From assembly GCA_028865585.1 (NCBI GenBank), contig JAGWJU010000010.1, forward strand, positions 1-16,056: a stretch of DNA of 16,056 nucleotides, in the 5' to 3' direction. Made by a program: the position numbers and the translations under genes. Positions within the stretch are counted from its first letter, which is position 1. Each line of letters begins with the position of its first letter. Below the pieces are notes generated by a model. The model saw only the letters and a program-made list of their open reading frames with translations, made no database searches and was not told the DNA's origin. Below are positions 6,175 through 12,759 of this stretch, one piece after another. Source of the stretch: Elusimicrobiota bacterium. Its GTDB lineage: Bacteria > Elusimicrobiota > Elusimicrobia > UBA1565 > UBA9628.

Positions 6175-7490
6175 GAGATTACCCTATCGCGGCCGCCTTC
6201 CTTGGCGCGGTAAAGCCGCTGATCCGCGGCGCGGACCAGCTGCGAGGCCGTGGTGGCGTCGGCGGGAAATCCGGCCACGCCCAGGCTGATGGTCACCGAG
6301 GTCCTGGTTCCTCCGAACATGAAGGATTCGGAGGCCACGCGCCGGCGTATCTTTTCCGCGATCCCGCGCGCCTGCTCGATTGAGGCCGAGGGCAGGATGA
6401 GGGCGAACTCCTCGCCGCCGTAGCGCGCGGGAAAATCCACGGGCCGGGAAAAATCCGCGAAGACCGCGGCTACGCTGCGCAGGAGCGAGTCGCCCGCTTG
6501 ATGGCCGTAGCGGTCGTTGTAGGTCTTGAAGTGGTCGATGTCGCCCATGATGAGGGCCGCCGTCGTCTGGCTGCGTCCGGCGCGCAGGATTTCCTCGGAG
6601 AGGCGCTCTTGGAAGGCCTTGTGGCTGTAGAGCCTGGTCAGCGGGTCGCGCACGGCCTGGGCATGGATTTGCTCGTGGAAGCGGATGTTCTCAAGGCTGA
6701 GCGCCGCGACCGTGGCCAATACGTCGACGGTCTTCAATTCCTCGGGTCCGAAGGAACCCGGCGCGTCGGCCTCGAGCTTGACGAAGCCGATGATTTGGCG
6801 CATGACCGAGAGCGGCACGGCCATGCCGGAACCGAAGGCGGGCTTGGCTCCGGCCGGAAAGAAAGGAGTCTGCCGCGCGTCTTTGACCAGGACCGGGCCG
6901 CCTTTGGCCGCGGATGCGGACAAGAGCGGATCGCCTTGGGGGGAGTCCTGCACGCCAATCCGGCAGCCGGGAAAGCGCGAGGTCAGGATGGAGACCAGGC
7001 GCGCGCGCACCTCGGCGGCGTCCAGGGCGCTTCCGATGCTCTTGGCGCTTTCGGTCATTTCGCGGCGCACGCGGACCTGCGCGGCGGCGTCTTTATGGTA
7101 GGCGAGGTAGTAGGACTTCTCCCGCTCGCGGTCGAGAGTCGCCGCCTCGATGTCCTTGATTTCCTTGGCGGCGGCGCGCTGAGCTGCTGATTCCGAGCCG
7201 CGAAGCGCGGAAAACCCCCAGCTGAGGGCCCAGAGTCCCGCGATTTCAAGGACGAGGGGCAGGGCCTGCGCGGGCGGCAGCCGCGAGGCCAAAAAGAGCC
7301 CCGCGAAGGTCGCCAGCACGACGAAGATGAGCGGCGTTTCCGATTCCCCGCGCAAATCCGACCAGATGAAGACGGCGCCGTAAAGGGGATAGAAGAAAAG
7401 GCCGGCGCCGGGCCAGAGGAACAGGAGCAGCGACACACCCACGAAGAGGGAGTCGGAGCCCAGGAGCGTGAGCGTCCGCGCGTAGCTCAT
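6171..7490 (-). CDS. Membrane GAF-GGDEF protein (probable diguanylate cyclase), intact I-site
   Basis: A 439-residue predicted diguanylate cyclase. Hydrophobic segments at about 14-44, 53-69 and 77-95 give three or four membrane helices. A charged linker runs to about 150, a GAF-like domain covers about 150-272 (with VLVKDARQTPFF and GMAVPLSV patterns), and a GGDEF domain fills about 276-437. The catalytic loop is RYGGEEF (356-362) and the metal-site region is GDIDHFKTYNDRYGH (316-330). Unlike its downstream neighbour it keeps an I-site, RPVD at 349-352, so feedback inhibition by c-di-GMP is likely. ATG at 7490 follows the acyltransferase stop by 3 bases. The signal sensed by the GAF and membrane parts cannot be read from sequence. 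Confidence 0.93.
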   Translation of the reverse strand: MSYARTLTLLGSDSLFVGVSLLLFLWPGAGLFFYPLYGAVFIWSDLRGESETPLIFVVLATFAGLFLASRLPPAQALPLVLEIAGLWALSWGFSALRGSESAAQRAAAKEIKDIEAATLDREREKSYYLAYHKDAAAQVRVRREMTESAKSIGSALDAAEVRARLVSILTSRFPGCRIGVQDSPQGDPLLSASAAKGGPVLVKDARQTPFFPAGAKPAFGSGMAVPLSVMRQIIGFVKLEADAPGSFGPEELKTVDVLATVAALSLENIRFHEQIHAQAVRDPLTRLYSHKAFQERLSEEILRAGRSQTTAALIMGDIDHFKTYNDRYGHQAGDSLLRSVAAVFADFSRPVDFPARYGGEEFALILPSASIEQARGIAEKIRRRVASESFMFGGTRTSVTISLGVAGFPADATTASQLVRAADQRLYRAKEGGRDRVIS

Positions 7491-7493
7491 GGG

Positions 7494-8435
7494 CTAGCCT
7501 TCTATGTCCTCGGTCTTGACCGCGAGGGCCGAAACTCCGGGCCAGGCCGCGCCGTCGTCGCCCTTGAGCTGATCCGCGAGCCAGGTGACGGGCTGGGGCT
7601 TGTGCGCGACCTCGAGAAAATTGCGGCAGCCCGCGGCGTAGGCCGCGCGCACGGCCTCCAAATGCCGTTCGGGAGAATCCGTTTGTTCGGCCAGCAGGCG
7701 CTTGATAATGACCGGGTCGGTTTCCATCCGGCCTGATGTTCCCATAAAAACGGGAACGCGAGGGGCTTTGATTTCGAGGCTTGCGAGCGCGCGCTCAAGC
7801 TCGGCGCGGCAGGAAGAAAAGGCCGGCGTGTGGTAGGGCCCCTCGACCTTGAGCAAAGAAATCTTGACCGGCCAGTCCTCGTTCCGGGCCTTCTGCTTGA
7901 AGGCCTCCAAATCCGCCATGGCGCCGCCCAGGACGCCGCGGCCCACGGTATTGTGCAGGGCGACCTTGACGCCGGGAAACGTCGCCAACTCATCGGCGAC
8001 GTCCTGAAAATTCTCGGTCGAGACCGCGGCCAGCCCCATGGGCGCTTGGAACGATCGGCAGGCCCGCGAGAAGGACTCCGCGCGCGCGCGGATGAACTTC
8101 CCGGAATCCTCGACGCTCAGGGCTCCGGCCGCCACCAAGGCCGCGACCACGCCCATGGAATGGCCGATGGCTCCGTCGAGTTCGAGGCCGGGATGCGAGG
8201 CTTGATAAGCGAAGAAGTTGGCGAGGTGGTGCGCGTGGATGGCGCGCTGCGCGTTGAAGGTCAGCGCGAGCTCCGCCTCGGGCATTTGGGTCAGCAGAAA
8301 CTCCAAGTCATCGCCCAGAGAGGGCTTGAGGCGCCCGACAATATCCCGCGCGGCCGGGAGTTTAAGGAGGCTTTTGCCCATGCCGGACTCCTGCACGGAC
8401 TGCCCGGCGAACATCACGCAGTATTTTTCGGGCAA
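7494..8435 (-). CDS. FabD-fold acyltransferase (malonyl-CoA:ACP transacylase-like)
   Basis: A 313-residue protein with the fold of FabD, which moves malonyl from CoA to acyl carrier protein at the start of fatty acid synthesis. FAGQSVQESGMG (9-20) matches the FPGQGSQ..GMG opening, the nucleophile elbow is GHSMG with S93, an arginine pair lies at 116-118 (IRARAE), and the second catalytic residue is H202 in EGPYHTP. Differences from standard FabD are GHSMGV instead of GHSLGE and GQSVQ instead of GQGSQ. No other fatty acid gene is nearby, so another acyl substrate is possible. TTG at 8435 is the start, supported by AGGA 7 bases upstream; the gene begins 19 bases after the tmRNA 3' end and leads the protein-coding part of a six-gene run. 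Confidence 0.85.
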   Translation of the reverse strand: MPEKYCVMFAGQSVQESGMGKSLLKLPAARDIVGRLKPSLGDDLEFLLTQMPEAELALTFNAQRAIHAHHLANFFAYQASHPGLELDGAIGHSMGVVAALVAAGALSVEDSGKFIRARAESFSRACRSFQAPMGLAAVSTENFQDVADELATFPGVKVALHNTVGRGVLGGAMADLEAFKQKARNEDWPVKISLLKVEGPYHTPAFSSCRAELERALASLEIKAPRVPVFMGTSGRMETDPVIIKRLLAEQTDSPERHLEAVRAAYAAGCRNFLEVAHKPQPVTWLADQLKGDDGAAWPGVSALAVKTEDIEG

Positions 8436-8442
8436 TAGAATA

Positions 8443-8446
8443 TCCT
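8443..8446 (-). promoter_or_regulatory. Ribosome binding site fixing the TTG start of the acyltransferase
   Basis: AGGA lies 7 bases before TTG at 8435. The whole leader between the tmRNA CCA (8455) and the TTG is 19 bases, so tmRNA 3' processing would leave a very short 5' leader carrying just this site. No separate promoter or terminator fits in the gap. Confidence 0.65.
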
Positions 8447-8454
8447 GGCTAAAC

Positions 8455-8810
8455 TGGTGGAGGTGGCGGGAATCGCACCCGCGTCCAAACGCCGCCGGCC
8501 CGGGCTCCTACAGGCTTAGCCCGCCCTTGGTTTCATCCGGAGAAAACGGCGGACGGCTGCCTCCGGACTATCCCCGTTCGGTCTTTGGATTCCCGCCGAC
8601 GGTGACCGCGGGAGAATCCGCATCCTGCTTCTTGACACCGGGACCCCCCAGCAGGAGTCAGGGACCGGCGTGCGCCGACCGCTGTTTAGGCGACGGCCCA
8701 GGCCAATGGTGAGTTGGCTTTTGTGTTTTGGCCGGATTTTATCCTGGCTCTGGCCAACCAGGGCCTGCAACCACGGGTTCAACGACGCCTGTCGAACCTA
8801 ATTCACCCCC
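8455..8810 (-). ncRNA. ssrA: Transfer-messenger RNA (tmRNA)
   Basis: A 356-base tmRNA that rescues stalled ribosomes with SmpB and tags the unfinished protein. The 5' end GGGGGTG pairs with CACCTCC near the 3' end (seven pairs, one G-U), and CCA is encoded at 8457-8455. The conserved 5' tRNA-like block is present (GAATTAGGTTCGACAGGCG), and the T arm has stem GCGGG/CCCGC. The tag frame reads from a GCC resume codon at 8718 to TAA at 8686 and gives ANSPLAWAVA. This fits the usual layout: Ala first, small hydrophobic tail, in-frame TAA. The body between tag and 3' end is rich in hairpins, as expected for pseudoknots. A strong promoter lies immediately upstream. One oddity: the T loop reads TGCGATT, where the second loop base is usually T. 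Confidence 0.96.
8686..8718 (-). other. tmRNA tag-peptide reading frame
   Basis: Eleven codons in the mRNA-like part of ssrA: resume codon GCC then nine sense codons and TAA, encoding ANSPLAWAVA. The other two frames give no stop at a sensible distance. The Ala start and the Val-Ala end suit proteolysis-tag function; Pro and Trp inside the tag distinguish it from the well-known ANDENYALAA type. Confidence 0.75.
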
Positions 8811-8820
8811 GTCTGCAAGC

Positions 8821-8849
8821 AGTATAACAGATGCTCGTCGGAGATGCAA
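8821..8849 (-). promoter_or_regulatory. Promoter of ssrA and probably the downstream operon
   Basis: On the minus strand, TTGCAT (-35, 8849-8844) and TATACT (-10, 8826-8821) are separated by exactly 17 bases, near-consensus for a housekeeping sigma factor. The mature tmRNA 5' end follows 10 bases after the -10, leaving a few bases for 5' trimming. This is the strongest promoter in the window and, with no terminator after ssrA, it is the likely driver of the genes down to nnrE. Confidence 0.8.
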
Positions 8850-8890
8850 CGGGCCGTTTTGAATCTGTCAAGGCGGGCTACCGCGGCTTT

Positions 8891-8899
8891 TGGTATAAT
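8891..8899 (+). promoter_or_regulatory. Extended -10 promoter of pcrA
   Basis: TGG followed by a perfect TATAAT (8894-8899) is a TGn-extended -10. The pcrA ATG begins at 8909, after 9 intervening bases, so the transcript would have a leader of about 0-3 bases. No -35 is seen at 16-19 bases. The region 8827-8890 is shared with the divergent ssrA promoter. Confidence 0.7.
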
Positions 8900-8908
8900 C
8901 GACCTTCA

Positions 8909-11113
8909 ATGCCCGTCAATCTGGAGAACTTGAACCCCCGGCAAAAAGAGGCGGTCCTGCACGGCGATGGTCCGCTGCTCATCCTGGCAGGCGCGGGCAC
9001 GGGCAAGACCCGCGTCATCACCCACCGCATCGCGCGGCTCATCGAGCAGGGCGTGCCGGCCTCCCGCATTCTGGCGGTGACCTTCACGAACAAGGCCGCC
9101 GAGGAGATGCGCCGGCGCATCGAGGAGCTTTCGTCCGGCTCGGGCGCGCAGGTTTGGGCGCACACCTTTCACGCTTTCGCCGTGAGACTCTTGCGCCAGC
9201 ATCATCAGCTTTTGGGTCTTTCGCGCCACTTCACCATCTACGACTCCTCGGATCAAAAGCGCCTGGTCATCGAAGCGATGAAGCAGATCGGCTTGGGAGA
9301 CCAGGCGTCCAAGGCCTCGATGTACCTGAGCCTCATCTCGCGGGCCAAGGACGATCTGCTGGACGCCAAGTCCTACTCCATTTACGCCGCGGCTTCCCCG
9401 GATTTGGCCCGGCAGACGGCCGCGCGCATCTACGAGATTTATCAGCGTCGGTTGGACGAGTCGGGCGCGCTCGATTTCGGCGATCTGCTGCTCAAGGCCT
9501 GCTCCTTATTGAAGGAGCATCAGGCCGTTCTTGAGTATTACCAGGAGTACTTCCTGCATCTTCTCGTCGACGAGTATCAGGACACCAACCATGCGCAGTA
9601 CGTGCTGACGAAGGCTCTGGCCGCCAAGCGCCGCAACCTCTGCGTGGTGGGCGACGACGATCAGAGCGTCTACTCCTTCCGCGGAGCGGATATCCGCAAC
9701 ATCCTCGAGTTCGAGCGCGACTTCAAGGACTCCAAGGTGGTGGCGCTGGAGCAGAACTACCGCTCGACCGCCAGGATTTTAGAAGCCGCGGGGCTGGTCA
9801 TCCGCAACAACACCCGGAGAAAGGGCAAGAGCCTCTGGACGCGGGCCGAAGCCGGGGAAAGCGTCGGCGTCCTGGAGCTTCCCAATGAAGCCGAGGAGGC
9901 GCGCTGGACCGTCGGCGCCATCCGCGGCCTGCTGACCCGCGGGCGCAAGCCTTCCGACATCGCGGTCTTCTACCGCACCAACGCGCAGAGCCGCTCGTTC
10001 GAAGAAGCTTTGTTGCGCGCCGGCATCGCCTACCGCATCGTGGGCGCCATGCGCTTCTACGAGCGCAAGGAGGTCAAGGACGCCTTGGCCTACGCGCGCC
10101 TCATGATTAACGAGAGCGACTCGGCGAGCCTGGAGCGGATCATCAACGTTCCGCCCCGCGGCTTCGGCCAGACCAGCCTGGAGCGGGTGAGGAACTACGC
10201 GCAAGGGCAGGGGTTGAGCCTGTGGGAGGCTCTGCGCCGCGCGGAGCAAATTCCCAATTTGACCGGTCACGCCCGCAAGGCGGCCTTCTCCATCGTTTCG
10301 ACGCTGGAGAAGCTGCGCGCCGCCGCCGCGTCGCTGCCCGTCGGTCAGGCGATGACGCGAATCCTGGCGGACACCGGCTATTGGCAGTGGCTCGAGGCCG
10401 AGGCCGAGAAAGATCCCGAGGCTAAAACCCGCATGAGCAACCTGCAGGAGCTCTTGAACGCCGTGCAGGAGTACCAGGAGAAGGCCTTGGCCGCGGGCGA
10501 GGACGCGTCTTTGGCTCGCTATCTGGAAGCCGCGGCCCTGCAGAGCGATCTTGACCGCGCCGATTTCAACGAGGCGGCCGTCACTTTGATGACGGTGCAC
10601 TTGGCCAAGGGTTTGGAGTTTCCCGTCGTGTTTTTGACCGGGCTCGAGGAGGGGCTTTTCCCCATCGGGCAGAGCCTGGCCCAGGATGATTTGGAGGAGG
10701 AGCGGCGGCTGTGCTACGTGGGCATGACCCGGGCCAAGGAGCGGCTCTTCATGATTTACGCCGCCACGCGCCGGCTCTTCGGTCACGTCTACGCCAATTT
10801 GCCGTCGCGCTTCTTGCTGGAAGCGGGATTGTTGGGCGGGGCCCCGGCACCTAAAACGACCGCCGCTTCGGCCACCGCCGCGTTTTCCGCCGCAGGGCCC
10901 ACAGGTTCGACGATTTCTACGGTCCCCACTGAGGTCCCTCGGCGGCGGATCACTTCGGCTCGCGTGGGCATGCGCGTTCGCCATCCCGATTTCGGCTTGG
11001 GGCTGGTGATGGATAAATCGGGATCCGGCGACGGCTTGAAGCTCACCGTGCGCTTCGACAACGGCCGCACCGCCAAGCTGCTGGTCCGCTACGCTCCCTT
11101 AGAGCCGGCGTGA
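8909..11113 (+). CDS. pcrA: ATP-dependent DNA helicase PcrA/UvrD
   Basis: Superfamily 1A 3'-5' helicase for nucleotide excision repair and replication-conflict clearance. In 734 residues all SF1 motifs appear: Q-motif region NLNPRQKEAV (7-16), Walker A AGAGTGKT (27-34), Ia AVTFTNKAAEEM, II VDEYQDT (220-226), III VVGDDDQSVYSFRGAD (246-261), IV LEQNYRS, V TVHLAKGLEFPVVF and VI CYVGMTRAKERL. After a low-complexity Ala/Thr linker the last 49 residues (686-734) form the Tudor-like RNA-polymerase-binding module of PcrA (RHPDFGLGLV and RFDNGRTAKLLVRYAPLEP). The start at 8909 is preferred over an in-frame ATG at 8831, because residues from 8831 are not helicase-like and the TATAAT box lies between the two. 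There is no Shine-Dalgarno sequence. The stop overlaps malQ as GTGA. Confidence 0.97.
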   Translation: MPVNLENLNPRQKEAVLHGDGPLLILAGAGTGKTRVITHRIARLIEQGVPASRILAVTFTNKAAEEMRRRIEELSSGSGAQVWAHTFHAFAVRLLRQHHQLLGLSRHFTIYDSSDQKRLVIEAMKQIGLGDQASKASMYLSLISRAKDDLLDAKSYSIYAAASPDLARQTAARIYEIYQRRLDESGALDFGDLLLKACSLLKEHQAVLEYYQEYFLHLLVDEYQDTNHAQYVLTKALAAKRRNLCVVGDDDQSVYSFRGADIRNILEFERDFKDSKVVALEQNYRSTARILEAAGLVIRNNTRRKGKSLWTRAEAGESVGVLELPNEAEEARWTVGAIRGLLTRGRKPSDIAVFYRTNAQSRSFEEALLRAGIAYRIVGAMRFYERKEVKDALAYARLMINESDSASLERIINVPPRGFGQTSLERVRNYAQGQGLSLWEALRRAEQIPNLTGHARKAAFSIVSTLEKLRAAAASLPVGQAMTRILADTGYWQWLEAEAEKDPEAKTRMSNLQELLNAVQEYQEKALAAGEDASLARYLEAAALQSDLDRADFNEAAVTLMTVHLAKGLEFPVVFLTGLEEGLFPIGQSLAQDDLEEERRLCYVGMTRAKERLFMIYAATRRLFGHVYANLPSRFLLEAGLLGGAPAPKTTAASATAAFSAAGPTGSTISTVPTEVPRRRITSARVGMRVRHPDFGLGLVMDKSGSGDGLKLTVRFDNGRTAKLLVRYAPLEPA

Positions 11114-12759
11114 GCCAAACGCATAGCCGGCCTCCGCTGTTGTCCCGCCGCGCCTCCGGCATTTTGCTGCACCCGACGTCCTTGCCCGGGCCGTGGGGAT
11201 CCGGCGATCTGGGTCCGGCCGCGCATGAATTCCTCGAAGCGCTCGCGGCCTGCGGACAGTCCTGGTGGCAGATGCTGCCCGTGGTGCCGGCCGGGGCCGG
11301 CGCCTCGCCCTACAGCGCGCGCTCGGTCTTCGCGGGCGAGCCGCTGCTGGTCAGCCCCGAGGCTTTGGTCGAGGCGGGCTATTTGGCTTCCGGGGATTTG
11401 AAGCCGCCGCGGCTTCCGGGAGGGCGGGCGGATTTTGAATCCGCCTGGCGCGCCAAACGTCCGCTTTTTGAGCTTGCCTTCGACGCTTTTGAGCGCGGAG
11501 CGGGTTCCGGGGCGCGGCGCGCTTTCGAGTCCTTCCGCGCGGAGAACGCCTTGTGGCTCGAGGACTACGCCTTGTTCGCCGCCCTGCGCGAGATCCACGA
11601 CGACGCCAGTTGGATCGGTTGGGAAAAACCTCTGCGGCGTCGAGAACGCAGGGCTTTGGAGTCCGCGCGCCGCTCATTGGCGCGCGAGATCCGCTTTCAC
11701 GCGTTCGTGCAGCACCAATTTGCCTTGCAGTGGGAGAGCCTGCGCGCCCGCACCCGCGCCTTGGGCGTCGGCCTCATCGGCGATATCCCGATTTTCGTCG
11801 CGCACGACAGCGCCGAGGTCTGGGCTCATCAGGAGCTTTTCCAGCTCGACCCCGAGGGCCGCTCGATCGCCGTCGCCGGCGTGCCGCCGGACTACTTCAG
11901 CCGCACGGGCCAGCTCTGGGGCAATCCTCTTTACCGATGGGACGTGATGCGCCGGCGCGGATACAAATGGTGGATCGCGCGCTTCAAATCCGCCTTCACG
12001 CGCTTTGACGCCGTGCGGCTGGACCACTTCATCGGTTTCCACAACTACTGGGAGATCCCGGCGGATGCGCCTACCGCGGAGGCTGGGCGCTGGGTGCCTG
12101 GCCCTGGTGAAGACTTGTTCCTGCGCGTGAAGGAAGCCCTGGGCCCGCTTGCGCTCATCGCCGAAGACTTGGGCGTGGTGACGCGGGGCGTCAAGGACTT
12201 GCGCGGGAGGTTGGGCTTTCCCGGCATCCGCGTGATGCAAATGGCCTTCGGCACCGACCCGGAGGCGGAGTCCTACCGGCCGCACAATTATCCCGAGGAC
12301 TGCGTTGCCTACACCGGCACGCACGACAACGACACCACGCTGGGCTGGTTCCGCGACGACGGAGGCAAGAGCAGCACGCGCACGCGCGCGGAAATCGAGA
12401 GGGAGCGCGCCGCGGCGCTTCGCTACACCGGCAGGGACGGCCGGGAAGTCAACTGGGACTTTATTCGCCTGATTTTCGCCTCGAGGGCGAATACGGCCAT
12501 CGTGCCTATGCAGGATATTTTGGGCCTAGGCTCCCAGGCGCGCATGAACCTGCCCGGCACGGCCGAGGGCAACTGGCGCTGGCGAATGAAAGAAGGGGCG
12601 CTGACCCCGAAGCTCTCCAGGCGCTTGGCCGAGATGACCGCCGAGGCCGGGCGCCGGCCGAAAAAGAGCCGGGGCGAGATTCTTAGGACGGCGCCGCAGG
12701 CGCGTTCTCGGGCTCGAAGCGCCGCAGCCCCGGCGTCAGCGCCGCGGCGAACAAGATGA
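11110..12759 (+). CDS. malQ: 4-alpha-glucanotransferase (GH77)
   Basis: Cytoplasmic amylomaltase that transfers glucan segments between maltodextrins, releasing glucose. In 549 residues the GH77 landmarks are clear: GILLHPTSLPGPWGSGDLG (17-35), the ASPYSARSVFAG substrate loop (65-76), IGDIPIFVAHDSAEVWA (223-239), the nucleophile D305 in VRLDHFIGF, the acid/base E352 in IAEDLG and the third acid D406 in THDND. The family end is reached near residue 514 (LTPKLSRRLAEM then AEAGR). A further 35 Arg/Ala/Pro-rich residues follow, encoded largely on the strand opposite the transporter's 3' end (77-base overlap), and look like run-through rather than a domain. GTG at 11110 overlaps the pcrA stop as GTGA, so it is coupled to a DNA-repair gene. 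Its functional partners lie on the other strand just downstream. Confidence 0.96.
   Translation: MSQTHSRPPLLSRRASGILLHPTSLPGPWGSGDLGPAAHEFLEALAACGQSWWQMLPVVPAGAGASPYSARSVFAGEPLLVSPEALVEAGYLASGDLKPPRLPGGRADFESAWRAKRPLFELAFDAFERGAGSGARRAFESFRAENALWLEDYALFAALREIHDDASWIGWEKPLRRRERRALESARRSLAREIRFHAFVQHQFALQWESLRARTRALGVGLIGDIPIFVAHDSAEVWAHQELFQLDPEGRSIAVAGVPPDYFSRTGQLWGNPLYRWDVMRRRGYKWWIARFKSAFTRFDAVRLDHFIGFHNYWEIPADAPTAEAGRWVPGPGEDLFLRVKEALGPLALIAEDLGVVTRGVKDLRGRLGFPGIRVMQMAFGTDPEAESYRPHNYPEDCVAYTGTHDNDTTLGWFRDDGGKSSTRTRAEIERERAAALRYTGRDGREVNWDFIRLIFASRANTAIVPMQDILGLGSQARMNLPGTAEGNWRWRMKEGALTPKLSRRLAEMTAEAGRRPKKSRGEILRTAPQARSRARSAAAPASAPRRTR

Larger units (their letters stand above)
8811..8908. 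promoter_or_regulatory. Divergent intergenic region between ssrA and pcrA
   Basis: The only substantial non-coding gap in the window (98 bases). It holds the ssrA promoter (minus) and the extended -10 of pcrA (plus), about 45 bases apart between -35 and -10 elements. No inverted repeat suggesting an operator was recognised by eye. Confidence 0.7.

Noticed and set aside
8516..8782. 88-residue open frame inside ssrA
   Set aside because: The region is explained by tmRNA structure; the frame crosses pseudoknot segments and has no ribosome site.
8831..8908. PcrA start at ATG 8831
   Set aside because: The 26 extra residues are unlike helicase N-termini, and the perfect TATAAT element lies inside them.
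9779..10984. 401-residue open frame antisense to pcrA
   Set aside because: A shadow typical of high-GC coding DNA: composition follows the sense codons, with no domain and no ribosome site.
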